Below, in pieces: positions 1 through 8,385 of a stretch of DNA of 50,990 nucleotides. Both the position numbers and the translations under genes were made by a program. The DNA comes from CAYXVB01 sp964467785 (GTDB lineage: Bacteria; Bdellovibrionota; UBA1018). The stretch spans positions 1-50,990 of the forward strand of contig CAYXVB010000002.1 in assembly GCA_964467785.1 (NCBI GenBank). Direction: 5' to 3'. Under the pieces are notes generated by a model. That model was not told where the DNA came from. It ran no database searches and saw only the letters and a program-made list of their open reading frames with translations. How positions within the stretch are numbered: the stretch's first letter is position 1; each line of letters starts with the position of its first letter.

Positions 1-1
1 A

Positions 2-1327
2 CGCGAACGCAGCGGACATGGCGAGGTGGAGGACAGACAGCCCGGCGACCTCGGGTGTGCGCAGCCTGCAGCACTGACCTCGAAGCGCAACAACAGCCAG
101 CCTGGGTTGAGGTGGAAGGCGGACGGGCAGGGCAGCCTCAGCCCCGACCAGTACGACCGCCCGGTCGAGTCCTTCTCGGGCGGTTGGAAGATGCGTATCG
201 CGCTGGCCCGCATCCTGGCGCTCAACCCTGACGTCCTGCTCATGGACGAACCGACCAACCATCTCGATCTCGAGAGCATCGTGTGGCTCGAGGAGTGGAT
301 CGTCCAGAGCTTCAAGGGCGCGCTCGTCATGACGAGCCATGACCGCGAGTTCATGAACCGCATCGTGACCCGCATCGTGGAGATCGCCAACAAGCAGATC
401 ACCGTCTACAGCGGCAACTACGAGTTCTACGTGCGCGAGCGCGAGATCCGCCGCGAGCAGCTGCTCGCCGCCCACCAGAAGCAGCAGGACATGCTCGCCA
501 AGGAGGAGGAGTTCATCGCCCGCTTCGCCGCGCGCGCCTCCCACGCCGCGCAGGTTCAGTCCCGCGTAAAAAAGCTCGAAAAGATCGACCGAATCGAGAT
601 CCCGGCCGAAGAGAAGACGATGAAGTTCGACTTCCCTGTTCCGCCTCGCAGCGGCAATGACGTGGTCAAGTTCGACGGCCTGGGCAAGGAGTACGCGCTC
701 GAAAACGGTAAGGTCAAACCCGTGTTCAGCGGAGTCAACGGCGTGGTCTCGCGCCTGGACCGCGTCGCGGTCGTCGGCGTCAACGGCGCCGGCAAGTCGA
801 CGTTGCTCAAGATCGCGACCGGCATGACCGACGCGACCTCCGGCAAATGCACCCTCGGCGCGAGCGTCCATCTCGGATACTTCAGCCAGAACTCGCTCGA
901 CGTCCTCAACCCGAACAAGACGATCTTCGAGGAGATCCACGACCGGATCCCCGACGCGACGATCGGCTATGTCCGCAACCTGCTGGGCGCGTTCAACTTC
1001 TCGGGCGACGACGTCGAAAAGCGAATCGGCGTCCTCTCCGGCGGCGAAAAGAGCCGTGTGGTGCTCGCCACCGTTCTCGCGCGCCCGGTGAACTTCCTGG
1101 TGCTCGACGAACCGACCAACCATCTCGATATCAAGTCGCGCGAAGTGCTCCTGAACGCGATCTTGAATTTCGAAGGCACCGTGATGATCGTGAGCCACGA
1201 TCGTCACTTCCTGCGTTCTATCGCCACCCGCGTGTTCGAAGTCGATCACGGCGAGATGCGCGTGTACCCGGGCAGCTACCAGTACTATCTGGATAGGAAG
1301 AAGGCGGAGACCGGCGCCAAGGCCTGA
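2..1327 (+). CDS. ABC-F family ATPase, 5' truncated
   Basis: This soluble twin-ATPase protein of the ABC-F family (Uup/EttA/YheS relatives, which act on the ribosome) is cut off by the left edge; the frame is open to base 2. The first ABC cassette retains only its signature (SFSGGWKMR), Walker B (DVLLMDEPTNHLD) and switch His (TSHDRE). A charged linker follows, then a complete second cassette: Walker A GVNGAGKST, signature LSGGEKSR, Walker B FLVLDEPTNHLD and VSHDRHF. There are no membrane segments, as expected for ABC-F. The roughly 45 codons before the first signature align poorly with the family, although a WKADG patch is recognisable, so this edge may carry sequence errors or a local deletion. 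The exact subfamily is undecided. Confidence 0.93.
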   Translation, partial: RERSGHGEVEDRQPGDLGCAQPAALTSKRNNSQPGLRWKADGQGSLSPDQYDRPVESFSGGWKMRIALARILALNPDVLLMDEPTNHLDLESIVWLEEWIVQSFKGALVMTSHDREFMNRIVTRIVEIANKQITVYSGNYEFYVREREIRREQLLAAHQKQQDMLAKEEEFIARFAARASHAAQVQSRVKKLEKIDRIEIPAEEKTMKFDFPVPPRSGNDVVKFDGLGKEYALENGKVKPVFSGVNGVVSRLDRVAVVGVNGAGKSTLLKIATGMTDATSGKCTLGASVHLGYFSQNSLDVLNPNKTIFEEIHDRIPDATIGYVRNLLGAFNFSGDDVEKRIGVLSGGEKSRVVLATVLARPVNFLVLDEPTNHLDIKSREVLLNAILNFEGTVMIVSHDRHFLRSIATRVFEVDHGEMRVYPGSYQYYLDRKKAETGAKA

Positions 1328-1374
1328 TCGCTGCGGACCGCGGGCAAGGAACACCCCTTGCTTCTACCCGCGTC

Positions 1375-1935
1375 ATGGGACTCAAAGGCCATCGCGCCAA
1401 CCGCCCGAGTTTCCGCTTCTTGCTCGGCCTGACCGCGCTGGCCGCGTTTTTACTCGCGCCTCTGCCCGAGCCGCATCTGCCGCCAAAGCAGCCGAACCTG
1501 GGAAACTCCGGTCGCGATTCCGGCCAAGCCACAGCCCCATCCGTTGGCCAGGGCGCGGGGCAAGCGGCCCGAGGCCCCGCTGCTGTCGCGCCCGCGGCCC
1601 GCTCTATCCTGGGGGATAAGAGCTATCGCTTTGAAGTCAACCTCGACCCGCGCGGCGGAGTCCGCGTGGACACCCTGGCGACGCTTCACCCCTTGCCGGA
1701 GACGATGACATTTCGGCTGTATCGCGACGACCAGACTTCCAAGAGCATCACCTTGCAGGCCATCAGCCCGCCGCCTGGCTCCACCAAGGTGTATCAGCAG
1801 CCGCACTATTCCGGGGAATACGATCCCGCCAACGGCCCCTATGTCGCTGCCGAAATCCAGTTTCCGATCGGTCCCGGGGACGTGAAGACTTATCGGGCCA
1901 AACTCGCTGAGCGGGCGTGCGAGGAACAGCGGTAG
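1375..1935 (+). CDS. exported protein of unknown function
   Basis: This 186-aa protein was not recognised. The N-terminus has a basic stretch and a hydrophobic segment (about residues 13-29, FRFLLGLTALAAFLLAP), consistent with a signal peptide or anchor. A Pro/Gly/Ala/Gln-rich linker follows to about residue 75. The remaining 110 residues look like a small beta-rich domain (alternating hydrophobics around YRFEVNLDPRGGVRV and PLPETMTFRLYRDD). The gene lies 47 bases after the ABC-F gene and converges on the hemerythrin gene. Codon use looks like its neighbours. It could be a small periplasmic protein; no function is assigned. Confidence 0.6.
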   Translation: MGLKGHRANRPSFRFLLGLTALAAFLLAPLPEPHLPPKQPNLGNSGRDSGQATAPSVGQGAGQAARGPAAVAPAARSILGDKSYRFEVNLDPRGGVRVDTLATLHPLPETMTFRLYRDDQTSKSITLQAISPPPGSTKVYQQPHYSGEYDPANGPYVAAEIQFPIGPGDVKTYRAKLAERACEEQR

Positions 1936-1944
1936 CCACAGCCC

Positions 1945-2355
1945 TCAAAACAGGCTGTCGTGCTTGAGGTAAGGCATGTACTCCTTATCCTCGCCGAGGA
2001 TGTGGTTTTGCAACCAGCCCTTGAGAAAGGTCATCAGCTCGCCGGAGACATCGACCTCCCCGCGCCCGAACTTATCGCGGAACTCGAGCACCTGGGCGGC
2101 GAGCCGTTCGTGCACTCTCTTGTGCGCCTCGAAGCCGGGAAAGTTGCCGGCCCTCATCGCTTCTTCCTCGTCGCGGAAGTGATACTTGGTGTAGTCGATC
2201 AGGCGATCGAGCAGCACGCCGACGAACATCCGCATCTCGCCCTGTGCGTCCTTGTTCTCATAAAGCTGGTTGATCAGGTGCACGAGCTCTTTGTGCTGGT
2301 AATCGATGTTGCTGTCGTTGACGGAGTACTCGTCTTTCCACTCGAAAAAGGCCAT
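1945..2355 (-). CDS. bacteriohemerythrin
   Basis: This single-domain hemerythrin of 136 aa is a four-helix bundle binding a di-iron centre that reversibly binds O2 or reacts with NO or peroxide. All seven expected ligands are visible: H21 (NIDYQHKEL), H59 and E63 (YHFRDEEE), H78 and H82 (HKRVH), H118 and D123 (HILGEDKEY). The length is typical of stand-alone bacterial hemerythrins and there is no signal peptide, so it is cytoplasmic. A GGGGAG ribosome-binding site lies 7 bases before the ATG. It is transcribed alone, convergent with the upstream unknown gene. An oxygen- or NO-related role is inferred from the family only. Confidence 0.93.
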   Translation of the reverse strand: MAFFEWKDEYSVNDSNIDYQHKELVHLINQLYENKDAQGEMRMFVGVLLDRLIDYTKYHFRDEEEAMRAGNFPGFEAHKRVHERLAAQVLEFRDKFGRGEVDVSGELMTFLKGWLQNHILGEDKEYMPYLKHDSLF

Positions 2356-2461
2356 TTCTAGGCTCCCCTGTTGCGCTGCGGACGGAAATGTTTGGGCTAT
2401 GGACTGCGGCTGTGTCCTTCAAGCTTAAAGAATCCGCGGCGGAGATTCAACAGGGCTCGTC

Positions 2462-3313
2462 CTAAGGACGGAACCCGATGCTCTGTTTGACGGCGCGGTA
2501 TTCGGGATGAATCGATCCGTCCCGGCGTCGAATGACGAGCGCGGGCTCCTCGAAGCCATGATCCCGGATTTCGGGCTGGAGATGTTCGCTCAAGACCATC
2601 CCGAAAAGGCCCAGAAGCGGGAGCTCCCCCTCTTTGAGAACCACCGGACGCCAACGCAAGATCGTGAGCCCGGCGCTGCGGGCGCCTTCGATCACCCGTT
2701 GCAGCTGGTGAGGCGGATTGACCGGAAAAACACACGCGAAAAATCCGCCCTGCCCGAGGTGCCGAGCCGCGGTGCCGCAATAATCGGCCACCGTGCCACG
2801 CACTTCGAAGCGGCAAGCGATCTTTTGCGGATGATCCCCCAGCACTCCCGAGTCGAGCGGAAAATAAGGCGGACTGCCCAGAACGAGATCGAATTTTTCT
2901 TGGGGTTGAATCACACCAGGATCGCGAAAGTCCCCCTGCCGGATCTCATAACGGCTTTCGAGCCCATTATATCGAGCGGAGCGCCGGGCGAGCGCCACGC
3001 TCTGCTCCTGCGCCTCGACTGTCACGAAGCTAGCGAACGGCAGACGCCATGCCGCAGTCATGCCGACCGACCCGATGCCGCTGCCCAGATCGAGCACGCG
3101 GCGGACGGAGGGGGCATGGGACGACCCGTACCAGGCGGTAATGATGTCATCCGTGGAAAAACGGTGGCCGTCGCGGAGCTGGAAGATCTTGAAACGTCCG
3201 CTGAGCGCGTCGAGGGACTCTCCTTCGCCCGTCTGTCCGAGCGCGGGATCGCTTTCGCCCGGGACGCCCTCTCCGGGGACTGCCCAGTTCTTGAAGAAGC
3301 GGACCTCGCTCAA
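2462..3313 (-). CDS. TrmN6-like N6-adenine methyltransferase
   Basis: This class I SAM-dependent methyltransferase of the YfiC/TrmN6 type methylates N6 of A37 in tRNA-Val in characterised members. SAM motif I is at residues 73-84 (VLDLGSGIGSVG), the acidic ribose-binding residue is in FVTVEA, and the catalytic motif is GSPPYF (146-151), an SPPY variant of the usual NPPY. Upstream, RFKIFQLRDGHRFSTDD (40-56) matches the family's substrate-side motif. The length of 283 aa includes a longer N-terminus than E. coli YfiC. The start overlaps the end of the PerM gene by 4 bases, so it is probably translated coupled to it. The substrate is not proven by sequence. Confidence 0.82.
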   Translation of the reverse strand: MSEVRFFKNWAVPGEGVPGESDPALGQTGEGESLDALSGRFKIFQLRDGHRFSTDDIITAWYGSSHAPSVRRVLDLGSGIGSVGMTAAWRLPFASFVTVEAQEQSVALARRSARYNGLESRYEIRQGDFRDPGVIQPQEKFDLVLGSPPYFPLDSGVLGDHPQKIACRFEVRGTVADYCGTAARHLGQGGFFACVFPVNPPHQLQRVIEGARSAGLTILRWRPVVLKEGELPLLGLFGMVLSEHLQPEIRDHGFEEPALVIRRRDGSIHPEYRAVKQSIGFRP

Positions 3314-4398
3314 GTGGACGCCTCGCTGTTGCCGGCCTTCAGATAAGGCGTGCGATCCTGCACGGCGACCCTGATTTCCTGGAAAACGATCTTGATCGCA
3401 GTCGCGACTGGAATGGAGATGAGCATGCCCACAAGACCGTAATACTGGCCTCCGATCATGACCGCAAGCACCATGACGATGGGATGCAGATTGACCAGCT
3501 TGGCCACCACCACCGGGAATATCACGGCGGTGTCGATGACGTTGGCGACGACATGAACGCCCAGCACCGGCAGGAAAAGCTGTCGAAGCGGTGGATCCAA
3601 CCAGACCACCAGCAAGCTCGGAATCGCGCCAAGCACCGGTCCGATGTAAGGAATGATGTTGCCCAGCCCCGCGATCGCGCCCAGCACGAGCGCGTAGGGC
3701 TCGCCCACGGCCATCAGCCCGAGCGCGGTGAGCAGGCCTACAAGCGCCGCCTCGACGATCTTGGCCCGCAGGTAATCCGAGAGCGAGGCGGAGATCCGCG
3801 AGGTGACCATGAAAATCGTCTCAAAAAAGCGGTTGGGCACATGCTCGAAGATCTTGCGCCGAAGAATGCGACCGTCCTTCAGCAGCGCGAAGGTCAGCAG
3901 CGGCACCACGAGCAAATGAGTGAAGAACGCGCCCATGAATCCCGGAGCGTTGAGCAGGAACCACTGTCCGGTGGCCTTGCCCCAGCCGTCGAACTTGTCA
4001 GTGACCTGGATCGACTGCAGCGCGGGAAAGCGGCCTTTGAGCTCCGCCTCGAACTGCTGGAGCTGCGTGAGCGTGGACACGAAATAGCGGGGCGCCGAGA
4101 CCCGCAAACCTTCCCACTCGGACATCGCCGTGCGGGCGATCCAGACGGAGGTCAGCCCCATGAGCGCGAAGCCGCCGAGGAAAAGCAGCGTGATCGCCGA
4201 GCCGCGGGTAAAGCCGCGCCGCTCGAGGGCATCGGTCACCGGCGAGAGCATCAGAGCGAGCACGGCCGAGACCGCGGCGGGACTCGAGATCGAGGGCGTG
4301 AGCAGGATGAGCGACACGGCCCCCGCCAATACAAAGATCAGGCCGCAGAGGCGTAGGATGTCGATGCGAAGCTTACTGACGGCTTTCGAGCGCGGCAT
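3310..4398 (-). CDS. AI-2E/PerM family membrane protein
   Basis: This polytopic inner-membrane protein of 362 aa has the pattern of the PerM/YdiK/AI-2E-exporter family. There are paired hydrophobic segments at the N-terminus (LCGLIFVLAGAVSLILL, AVSAVLALMLSPV), a large soluble insert, then a cluster of C-terminal segments containing the conserved IAGLGNIIPYIGPVLGAIPSLLV block. Family members are proposed to move autoinducer-2, auxin-like compounds or sodium/protons, so the substrate cannot be read here. It is embedded in a minus-strand run: the CNB gene overlaps its 5' end by 26 bases and it overlaps the methyltransferase gene by 4. An AGGTGA ribosome-binding site precedes the ATG. Confidence 0.88.
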   Translation of the reverse strand: MPRSKAVSKLRIDILRLCGLIFVLAGAVSLILLTPSISSPAAVSAVLALMLSPVTDALERRGFTRGSAITLLFLGGFALMGLTSVWIARTAMSEWEGLRVSAPRYFVSTLTQLQQFEAELKGRFPALQSIQVTDKFDGWGKATGQWFLLNAPGFMGAFFTHLLVVPLLTFALLKDGRILRRKIFEHVPNRFFETIFMVTSRISASLSDYLRAKIVEAALVGLLTALGLMAVGEPYALVLGAIAGLGNIIPYIGPVLGAIPSLLVVWLDPPLRQLFLPVLGVHVVANVIDTAVIFPVVVAKLVNLHPIVMVLAVMIGGQYYGLVGMLISIPVATAIKIVFQEIRVAVQDRTPYLKAGNSEAST

Positions 4399-4990
4399 GA
4401 TTCACCTGATCGGGGAGCCTGTGGATGGTGTCGAGAAGACGGCGCGATAGAACCCGCGAAAGCTGCAGCAGGATCTTTGCGCCCATGGCCGGTTGCCGAG
4501 AGAGGATCTCCATGAGATCCGCCTTGAAGAAACCGATGAGCACGGCCTTTTCGGTCGCGACGGCCGAGGCGCTTCGGATGTTGTCCTCTTCGAGCAACGC
4601 CATCTCGCCGAAGAAGCTGCCGGCCTCCAACCGAGTGACGGGGACCTCTCCGTCCTTGCCCTGCACGAAAATCCCGACCTGGCCGCGGACGATGACGTAG
4701 AGCCCGAAGCCGCTCTTCCCTTCGCGGAAGACCACTTCTTCTTTTTCGTACACCCGCTCGTAGGTCATGTTGGCGACGTACTGGAGCTCGCGCTCGCTCA
4801 AGGTGCTGAACAGGATGTTTTCCTTGAGGGCGGCGACGACAGCGTCGCTGACCTTGGATTTCTTCCGGAAAATGTCCGCCCAAAGGAAGTAGGAACGCGA
4901 GAGAATCGGCATGTCTTTAGGATCGACCCAAGTGCCCCCATACTTGAGGCGTCTTGCCCCGGGCTTCCAGATCAGGCCCCGTTCCCGCAC
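4373..4990 (-). CDS. cyclic nucleotide-binding (Crp-type) domain protein
   Basis: This 205-aa protein has one cyclic nucleotide-binding beta-roll (about residues 55-170) and no DNA-binding HTH. The core is visible in FSTLSERELQYVA, VVFREGKSGFGLYVIVRGQVGIF and the phosphate-cassette region LEAGSFFGEMALLEEDNIRSASAVA. The FGEMAL..RSASA segment keeps the Glu and Arg that contact the cyclic nucleotide. It therefore looks like a sensor or adaptor rather than a transcription factor. It starts 10 bases after the tgt fusion gene (GTG start; an ATG at 4912 is an alternative) and overlaps the PerM permease gene, suggesting that it works with, or regulates, the permease (inference). Confidence 0.85.
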   Translation of the reverse strand: MRERGLIWKPGARRLKYGGTWVDPKDMPILSRSYFLWADIFRKKSKVSDAVVAALKENILFSTLSERELQYVANMTYERVYEKEEVVFREGKSGFGLYVIVRGQVGIFVQGKDGEVPVTRLEAGSFFGEMALLEEDNIRSASAVATEKAVLIGFFKADLMEILSRQPAMGAKILLQLSRVLSRRLLDTIHRLPDQVNHAALESRQ

Positions 4991-5000
4991 CGCGGTCGCG

Positions 5001-7043
5001 TCAAATCGATGACAGGATCGCGAATTGGCGATGGGCGCGCACGCGCCCCTCGGCCCGCTCCCGCTCCGACTCCGGCACGCCCAGCGGCAGCCGGGCCGTG
5101 CTCCGCTCCCAGCGCGCGAGCCAATCGCGCCCTAGCAACCGCGAAGCGAATGCGGAGCGTTCGGGATCAGTGAGTGCGAGAGTGGAATCCGCCTTGGGAC
5201 CGGTGCCCACGCCCTGCGCGACAAAAAAACCGGAGGCGAGCAAGGTCGCACGGACCGCCGTGGAGTTGGAGTAAGTGAACAGCTCCACAGCCGCTTGGCC
5301 GAAAATCCCACGCAACTTCTCGAAGCAATCCAGTGCCCAGAGGGGCGAATCCACTTTGGGCGAAAACGGATCGTAAAACACGAGCGCCGGTACCGGAGCA
5401 TGGGGTGCCTGTTCGAGAAAGTCGCCTTCCCTGAGCTCCCAGCGCAGTTTACCGCCCGCACCGCTCCACGCTCCGTCACGGAGCAACGCCTGTGGCGCTC
5501 CGTGATGCAGATGAGGAAAGCCGGGCGCATGGGCGAGCGCCAGCCGGAGCGCGTCGAGGTCCCGCTCAAAGCTCACCATTCGCAGCGGGCGCGCGAGCCT
5601 CCCCTCACGTGCCAGGGATTCCGCCTCACGAAGGGTCGCCATGGCGTTGGCCGCCATGCCCATGCCGACATCCCAAACGATCAACTCGATCCCCGCGTCC
5701 GCCGGCTGGGAAAGACGTTCCCGAAGCCCTGACTGCTCCACGTAAAGCCTGCGGGCCTCCTCGCTCGGCTCGATCACCGAATGCATGACCTCGCCCGAGT
5801 CGCGGTCGCGCACGCTCCACCCCCCGGACGCGAGCTCGGCCAGCTCGAACCGGCCCAGCTCGCGCTGGGGCTGCTTGCGTTTTTTGGCGCGAGGCGGACG
5901 GATCGGGTTTTCCGGATCCTCGAGCACGAGTCGCTCGCGCTCCTCGCGATAAAAGGCTGGGAAGCGGCCTTCGACGATGGCGGAGCGGATTCGCCGCATC
6001 AGCTCGTGGTAGAAGTGGATGTTGTGTCGCCCGATCAGGCTCCAGCCCAGGACCTCGCGAGCGGCCACGAGATGATGGAGGTAAGCGCGAGAGTACCGCG
6101 TGCAGGTATCGCACGTACACTCGGGATCCAGTGGCTCTTTCGAAAGCTTGTAGGTCCCGCGTCTGAGCTGGACGCGTCCCCGCGAGGTGTAGGCCGTGCC
6201 CTGCTGGGCCAGCGCCGTCGGCAGGATGCAGTCAAAAAGATCCACTCCGCGGCTCACGGCCTCGAGCAAATCGATCGGCGTACCCACGCCCATCAAATAG
6301 CGCGGCTTGTCCGTCGGCAAAAGCTCCGCGGTAAGCGCGGTGAAGTCCTCCCGCTGCGCGCGGGTCTCGCCCACCGCAAGACCGCCGATGGCGAAACCGT
6401 CGAACGGGAGCGACGTGATCGCTCGGGCGCTGGCTCGCCTTAGGTCCTCGAAGCAGGCTCCCTGCACGATGCCAAAGATCGATTGGCTCGACTCCTCCGT
6501 GCGCGTGGCCAAGGAGCGCTCGGCCCAACGATGGGTGCGATCCATCGCGCGGAGCGCGGTGGCGTGGTCGCAAGTCGACGGTACGCACTGGTCAAAGGCC
6601 ATCGCGATGTCGCTGCCGATCGAGCGCTGCACGGACAGGCTCCGCTCCGGTGTGAGACGCACCGGCGCGGCGTCCGGATGCGGACGAAAGGTCGCGCCCT
6701 CGTCGTCCACGGAGACTTGATGGTCGAGCGAAAAAACCTGGAAACCGCCCGAGTCCGTGAGCACCAAGCCGTCCCAGCGCATAAAGCGGTGAATGCCACC
6801 AAGCGCTTCGAGCGTTTCCGGTCCGGGCCGCAACATGAGGTGATACGTATTGGCGAGCAGGATCCGCGATCCCGACTCCGCGAGCCAGTCGGCGGTCTGG
6901 CCACGCACTGTGGCCTGCGTGCCCACGGGCATGAAAGCCGGAGTGAGCACCTCGCCCCGACGGGAATGGAGAACGCCGGCACGGGCGCGCGTCACCGAGC
7001 AGGTGGCCTGGAGCTCCAAAGTCACTCTTGGCTGCGAGACCAT
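5001..7043 (-). CDS. tgt: Tgt tRNA-guanine transglycosylase fused to MnmC-type methyltransferase
   Basis: This 680-aa protein has two parts. Residues 10-375 are a bacterial tRNA-guanine transglycosylase, which swaps G34 for preQ1. The catalytic Asp lies in LTDSGGFQVF (D97), the nucleophile region in DLFDCILPT (268-276), and the zinc site is C309, C311, C314 with H340. Residues 395-680 match the SAM-dependent methyltransferase domain (DUF752) that makes mnm5U34 in MnmC: motif I IVWDVGMGMAANAM (455-468), YDPFSPKVDSPLW (557-569), then TYSNSTAVRATLLASGFF. The FAD oxidase half of MnmC is absent. The usual Tgt stretch PTRNARNG reads PTALAQQG here. Both halves belong to families that act on wobble base 34. 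The gene follows the rlmM-like gene with a 7-base gap. Confidence 0.9.
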   Translation of the reverse strand: MVSQPRVTLELQATCSVTRARAGVLHSRRGEVLTPAFMPVGTQATVRGQTADWLAESGSRILLANTYHLMLRPGPETLEALGGIHRFMRWDGLVLTDSGGFQVFSLDHQVSVDDEGATFRPHPDAAPVRLTPERSLSVQRSIGSDIAMAFDQCVPSTCDHATALRAMDRTHRWAERSLATRTEESSQSIFGIVQGACFEDLRRASARAITSLPFDGFAIGGLAVGETRAQREDFTALTAELLPTDKPRYLMGVGTPIDLLEAVSRGVDLFDCILPTALAQQGTAYTSRGRVQLRRGTYKLSKEPLDPECTCDTCTRYSRAYLHHLVAAREVLGWSLIGRHNIHFYHELMRRIRSAIVEGRFPAFYREERERLVLEDPENPIRPPRAKKRKQPQRELGRFELAELASGGWSVRDRDSGEVMHSVIEPSEEARRLYVEQSGLRERLSQPADAGIELIVWDVGMGMAANAMATLREAESLAREGRLARPLRMVSFERDLDALRLALAHAPGFPHLHHGAPQALLRDGAWSGAGGKLRWELREGDFLEQAPHAPVPALVFYDPFSPKVDSPLWALDCFEKLRGIFGQAAVELFTYSNSTAVRATLLASGFFVAQGVGTGPKADSTLALTDPERSAFASRLLGRDWLARWERSTARLPLGVPESERERAEGRVRAHRQFAILSSI

Positions 7044-7050
7044 CCGCCGG

Positions 7051-8157
7051 TCACTTCCTGGCCGGCGCGCTCGCCCGAGGCGAAGCGCCTATGCGGGTGA
7101 CGCCCACGATGCAGATTTCCCGCTTATTGGATCGCAGTTGCAAGGCTTTGACCCGGCTCATCCCCAGGGCGCGCACGCGCTCGATCCACTCCGGAATCTC
7201 GATCGCGAACTCGGGCTCATTGAGCTTGAACGTCAGGATCACTCCCTTGAGGGTGTCCTTCATTCGCCCGGCCAGGCGCTCCACTTGGTGCAGGGTCACG
7301 CTGGGAGCGACGTTCATGTCGAGCAAGAGCCAGTCGATCTTGGCAGGCAGGTCCTCGCGCCGGACAGCGGCGACCGGAGCGCGAAGGTGCTGAAAACTCG
7401 GATGAGCGACCACGCGCGGATCCATTTCGGCGGGATCGATGCCAATGACCTGGAGACCGCGTTGGAGCAGCGCGAAGCTCGCGCCCCCCGGGCTGCTGCC
7501 GATTTCGACTGCCGTGTCCCCCCGGTTGAGCGGAGCGCCGGAAGCGATCACTGCCTCTTCTAGCTTGAGATAGGCGCGCGAAGGGGCGCCCTTAGGGAGC
7601 TCGACCTGCGGATCTCCACCGGGATAGGGCGAATGTCCCGGACCCTGGACGTGGTAACCCAGCCACCACTCGCTCTCCTCGACGATCACAACGCTCAGGA
7701 CCGGGTCCCCCTCCCGGGCCAGCGCTTCTTCCTCGAAAAGTCCGGTGCCGGACCGGGCGGCTTCGCCTTCGATGGACTGGAGGGCCTGCTCGGCAAGCGC
7801 GCGTGGCTCGAATCCCGGCGGCTCCTCGCCCGGAACAAAACGGTCGCGTTCGAAAACATGGAGGCGAAACTTGCGCTCACCTAGCCCGACCGAGACGCGG
7901 AGCTTGGCGGCGGCTTCCAGGAGCTCGGGTGCGCCGGCGGCCTTGCCGGCTGAGAGCGCAAAGGCGCGCGCGAAGACGGATTTCAGGGCAAAATCAGGGG
8001 TGAAAAGTCGCTTTTCGTCCGCGTTCTTGAAGGTCACGAAACCGGGACGGGAGTAGGAGAACCGCAGCTCGGGCAGGTCCCGGGCGAATTCGTCTTTTAA
8101 AAGCTTTTCCGCCCCGGCCTGGCAGACGGTCATCAAAAACTTACTGCTATAGGTCAT
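7051..8157 (-). CDS. rlmM: RlmM-like 23S rRNA 2'-O-methyltransferase
   Basis: This FtsJ-fold methyltransferase resembles RlmM, which methylates the 2'-OH of C2498 in 23S rRNA. From the ATG at 8157 it is 368 aa. The N-terminal half is a THUMP-like region and the C-terminal half carries SAM motif I VEIGSSPGGASFALL (217-231). The K-D-K-E catalytic tetrad is visible as K198 (AYLKLEE), D280 (LLLDMN), K311 (TFKLNE) and E348 (NKREICIVG). The frame is open further upstream to 8268, but those codons look non-coding, and the family N-terminus begins at MTYSSKF. It is the first gene of the minus-strand run containing tgt. A TGC-TATAGG extended -10-like element ends 9 bases before the ATG. Confidence 0.85.
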   Translation of the reverse strand: MTYSSKFLMTVCQAGAEKLLKDEFARDLPELRFSYSRPGFVTFKNADEKRLFTPDFALKSVFARAFALSAGKAAGAPELLEAAAKLRVSVGLGERKFRLHVFERDRFVPGEEPPGFEPRALAEQALQSIEGEAARSGTGLFEEEALAREGDPVLSVVIVEESEWWLGYHVQGPGHSPYPGGDPQVELPKGAPSRAYLKLEEAVIASGAPLNRGDTAVEIGSSPGGASFALLQRGLQVIGIDPAEMDPRVVAHPSFQHLRAPVAAVRREDLPAKIDWLLLDMNVAPSVTLHQVERLAGRMKDTLKGVILTFKLNEPEFAIEIPEWIERVRALGMSRVKALQLRSNKREICIVGVTRIGASPRASAPARK

Positions 8158-8270
8158 GCACCGGACCCTATAGCACAGCTCCCCGCGCCTGTCTGGCTCC
8201 CATTGGAGACCCAGGCAAGGTCCAGGTCGTTGATCTGATTGGGATGTCGCCCGGGTCAGCCCGGACACAG

Positions 8271-8299
8271 TTGCACGCCCGATGAGGGTAAACTATCCT
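8271..8299 (+). promoter_or_regulatory. putative sigma70-type promoter of the repeat lipoprotein gene
   Basis: TTGCAC (8271-8276) and TATCCT (8294-8299) are separated by exactly 17 bases, in the 228-base gap between the divergent rlmM-like and lipoprotein genes. The expected start of transcription is near 8306, giving a leader of about 80 bases before the ATG at 8386. The rest of the gap shows no other clear structure. Confidence 0.5.
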
Positions 8300-8385
8300 T
8301 AAATCAAGAACTCAGGAGCGCCGTTGTGCGTTTGTTAACCGAGCAGCCTCTGCTCGAGCTCCCGGGAACCCAGGAACTAGAATTT

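Noticed and set aside
3484..4356. 290-codon plus-strand frame opposite the PerM permease gene
   Set aside because: It is Arg/His/Glu/Gln-rich shadow sequence; the minus strand has a standard polytopic membrane protein.
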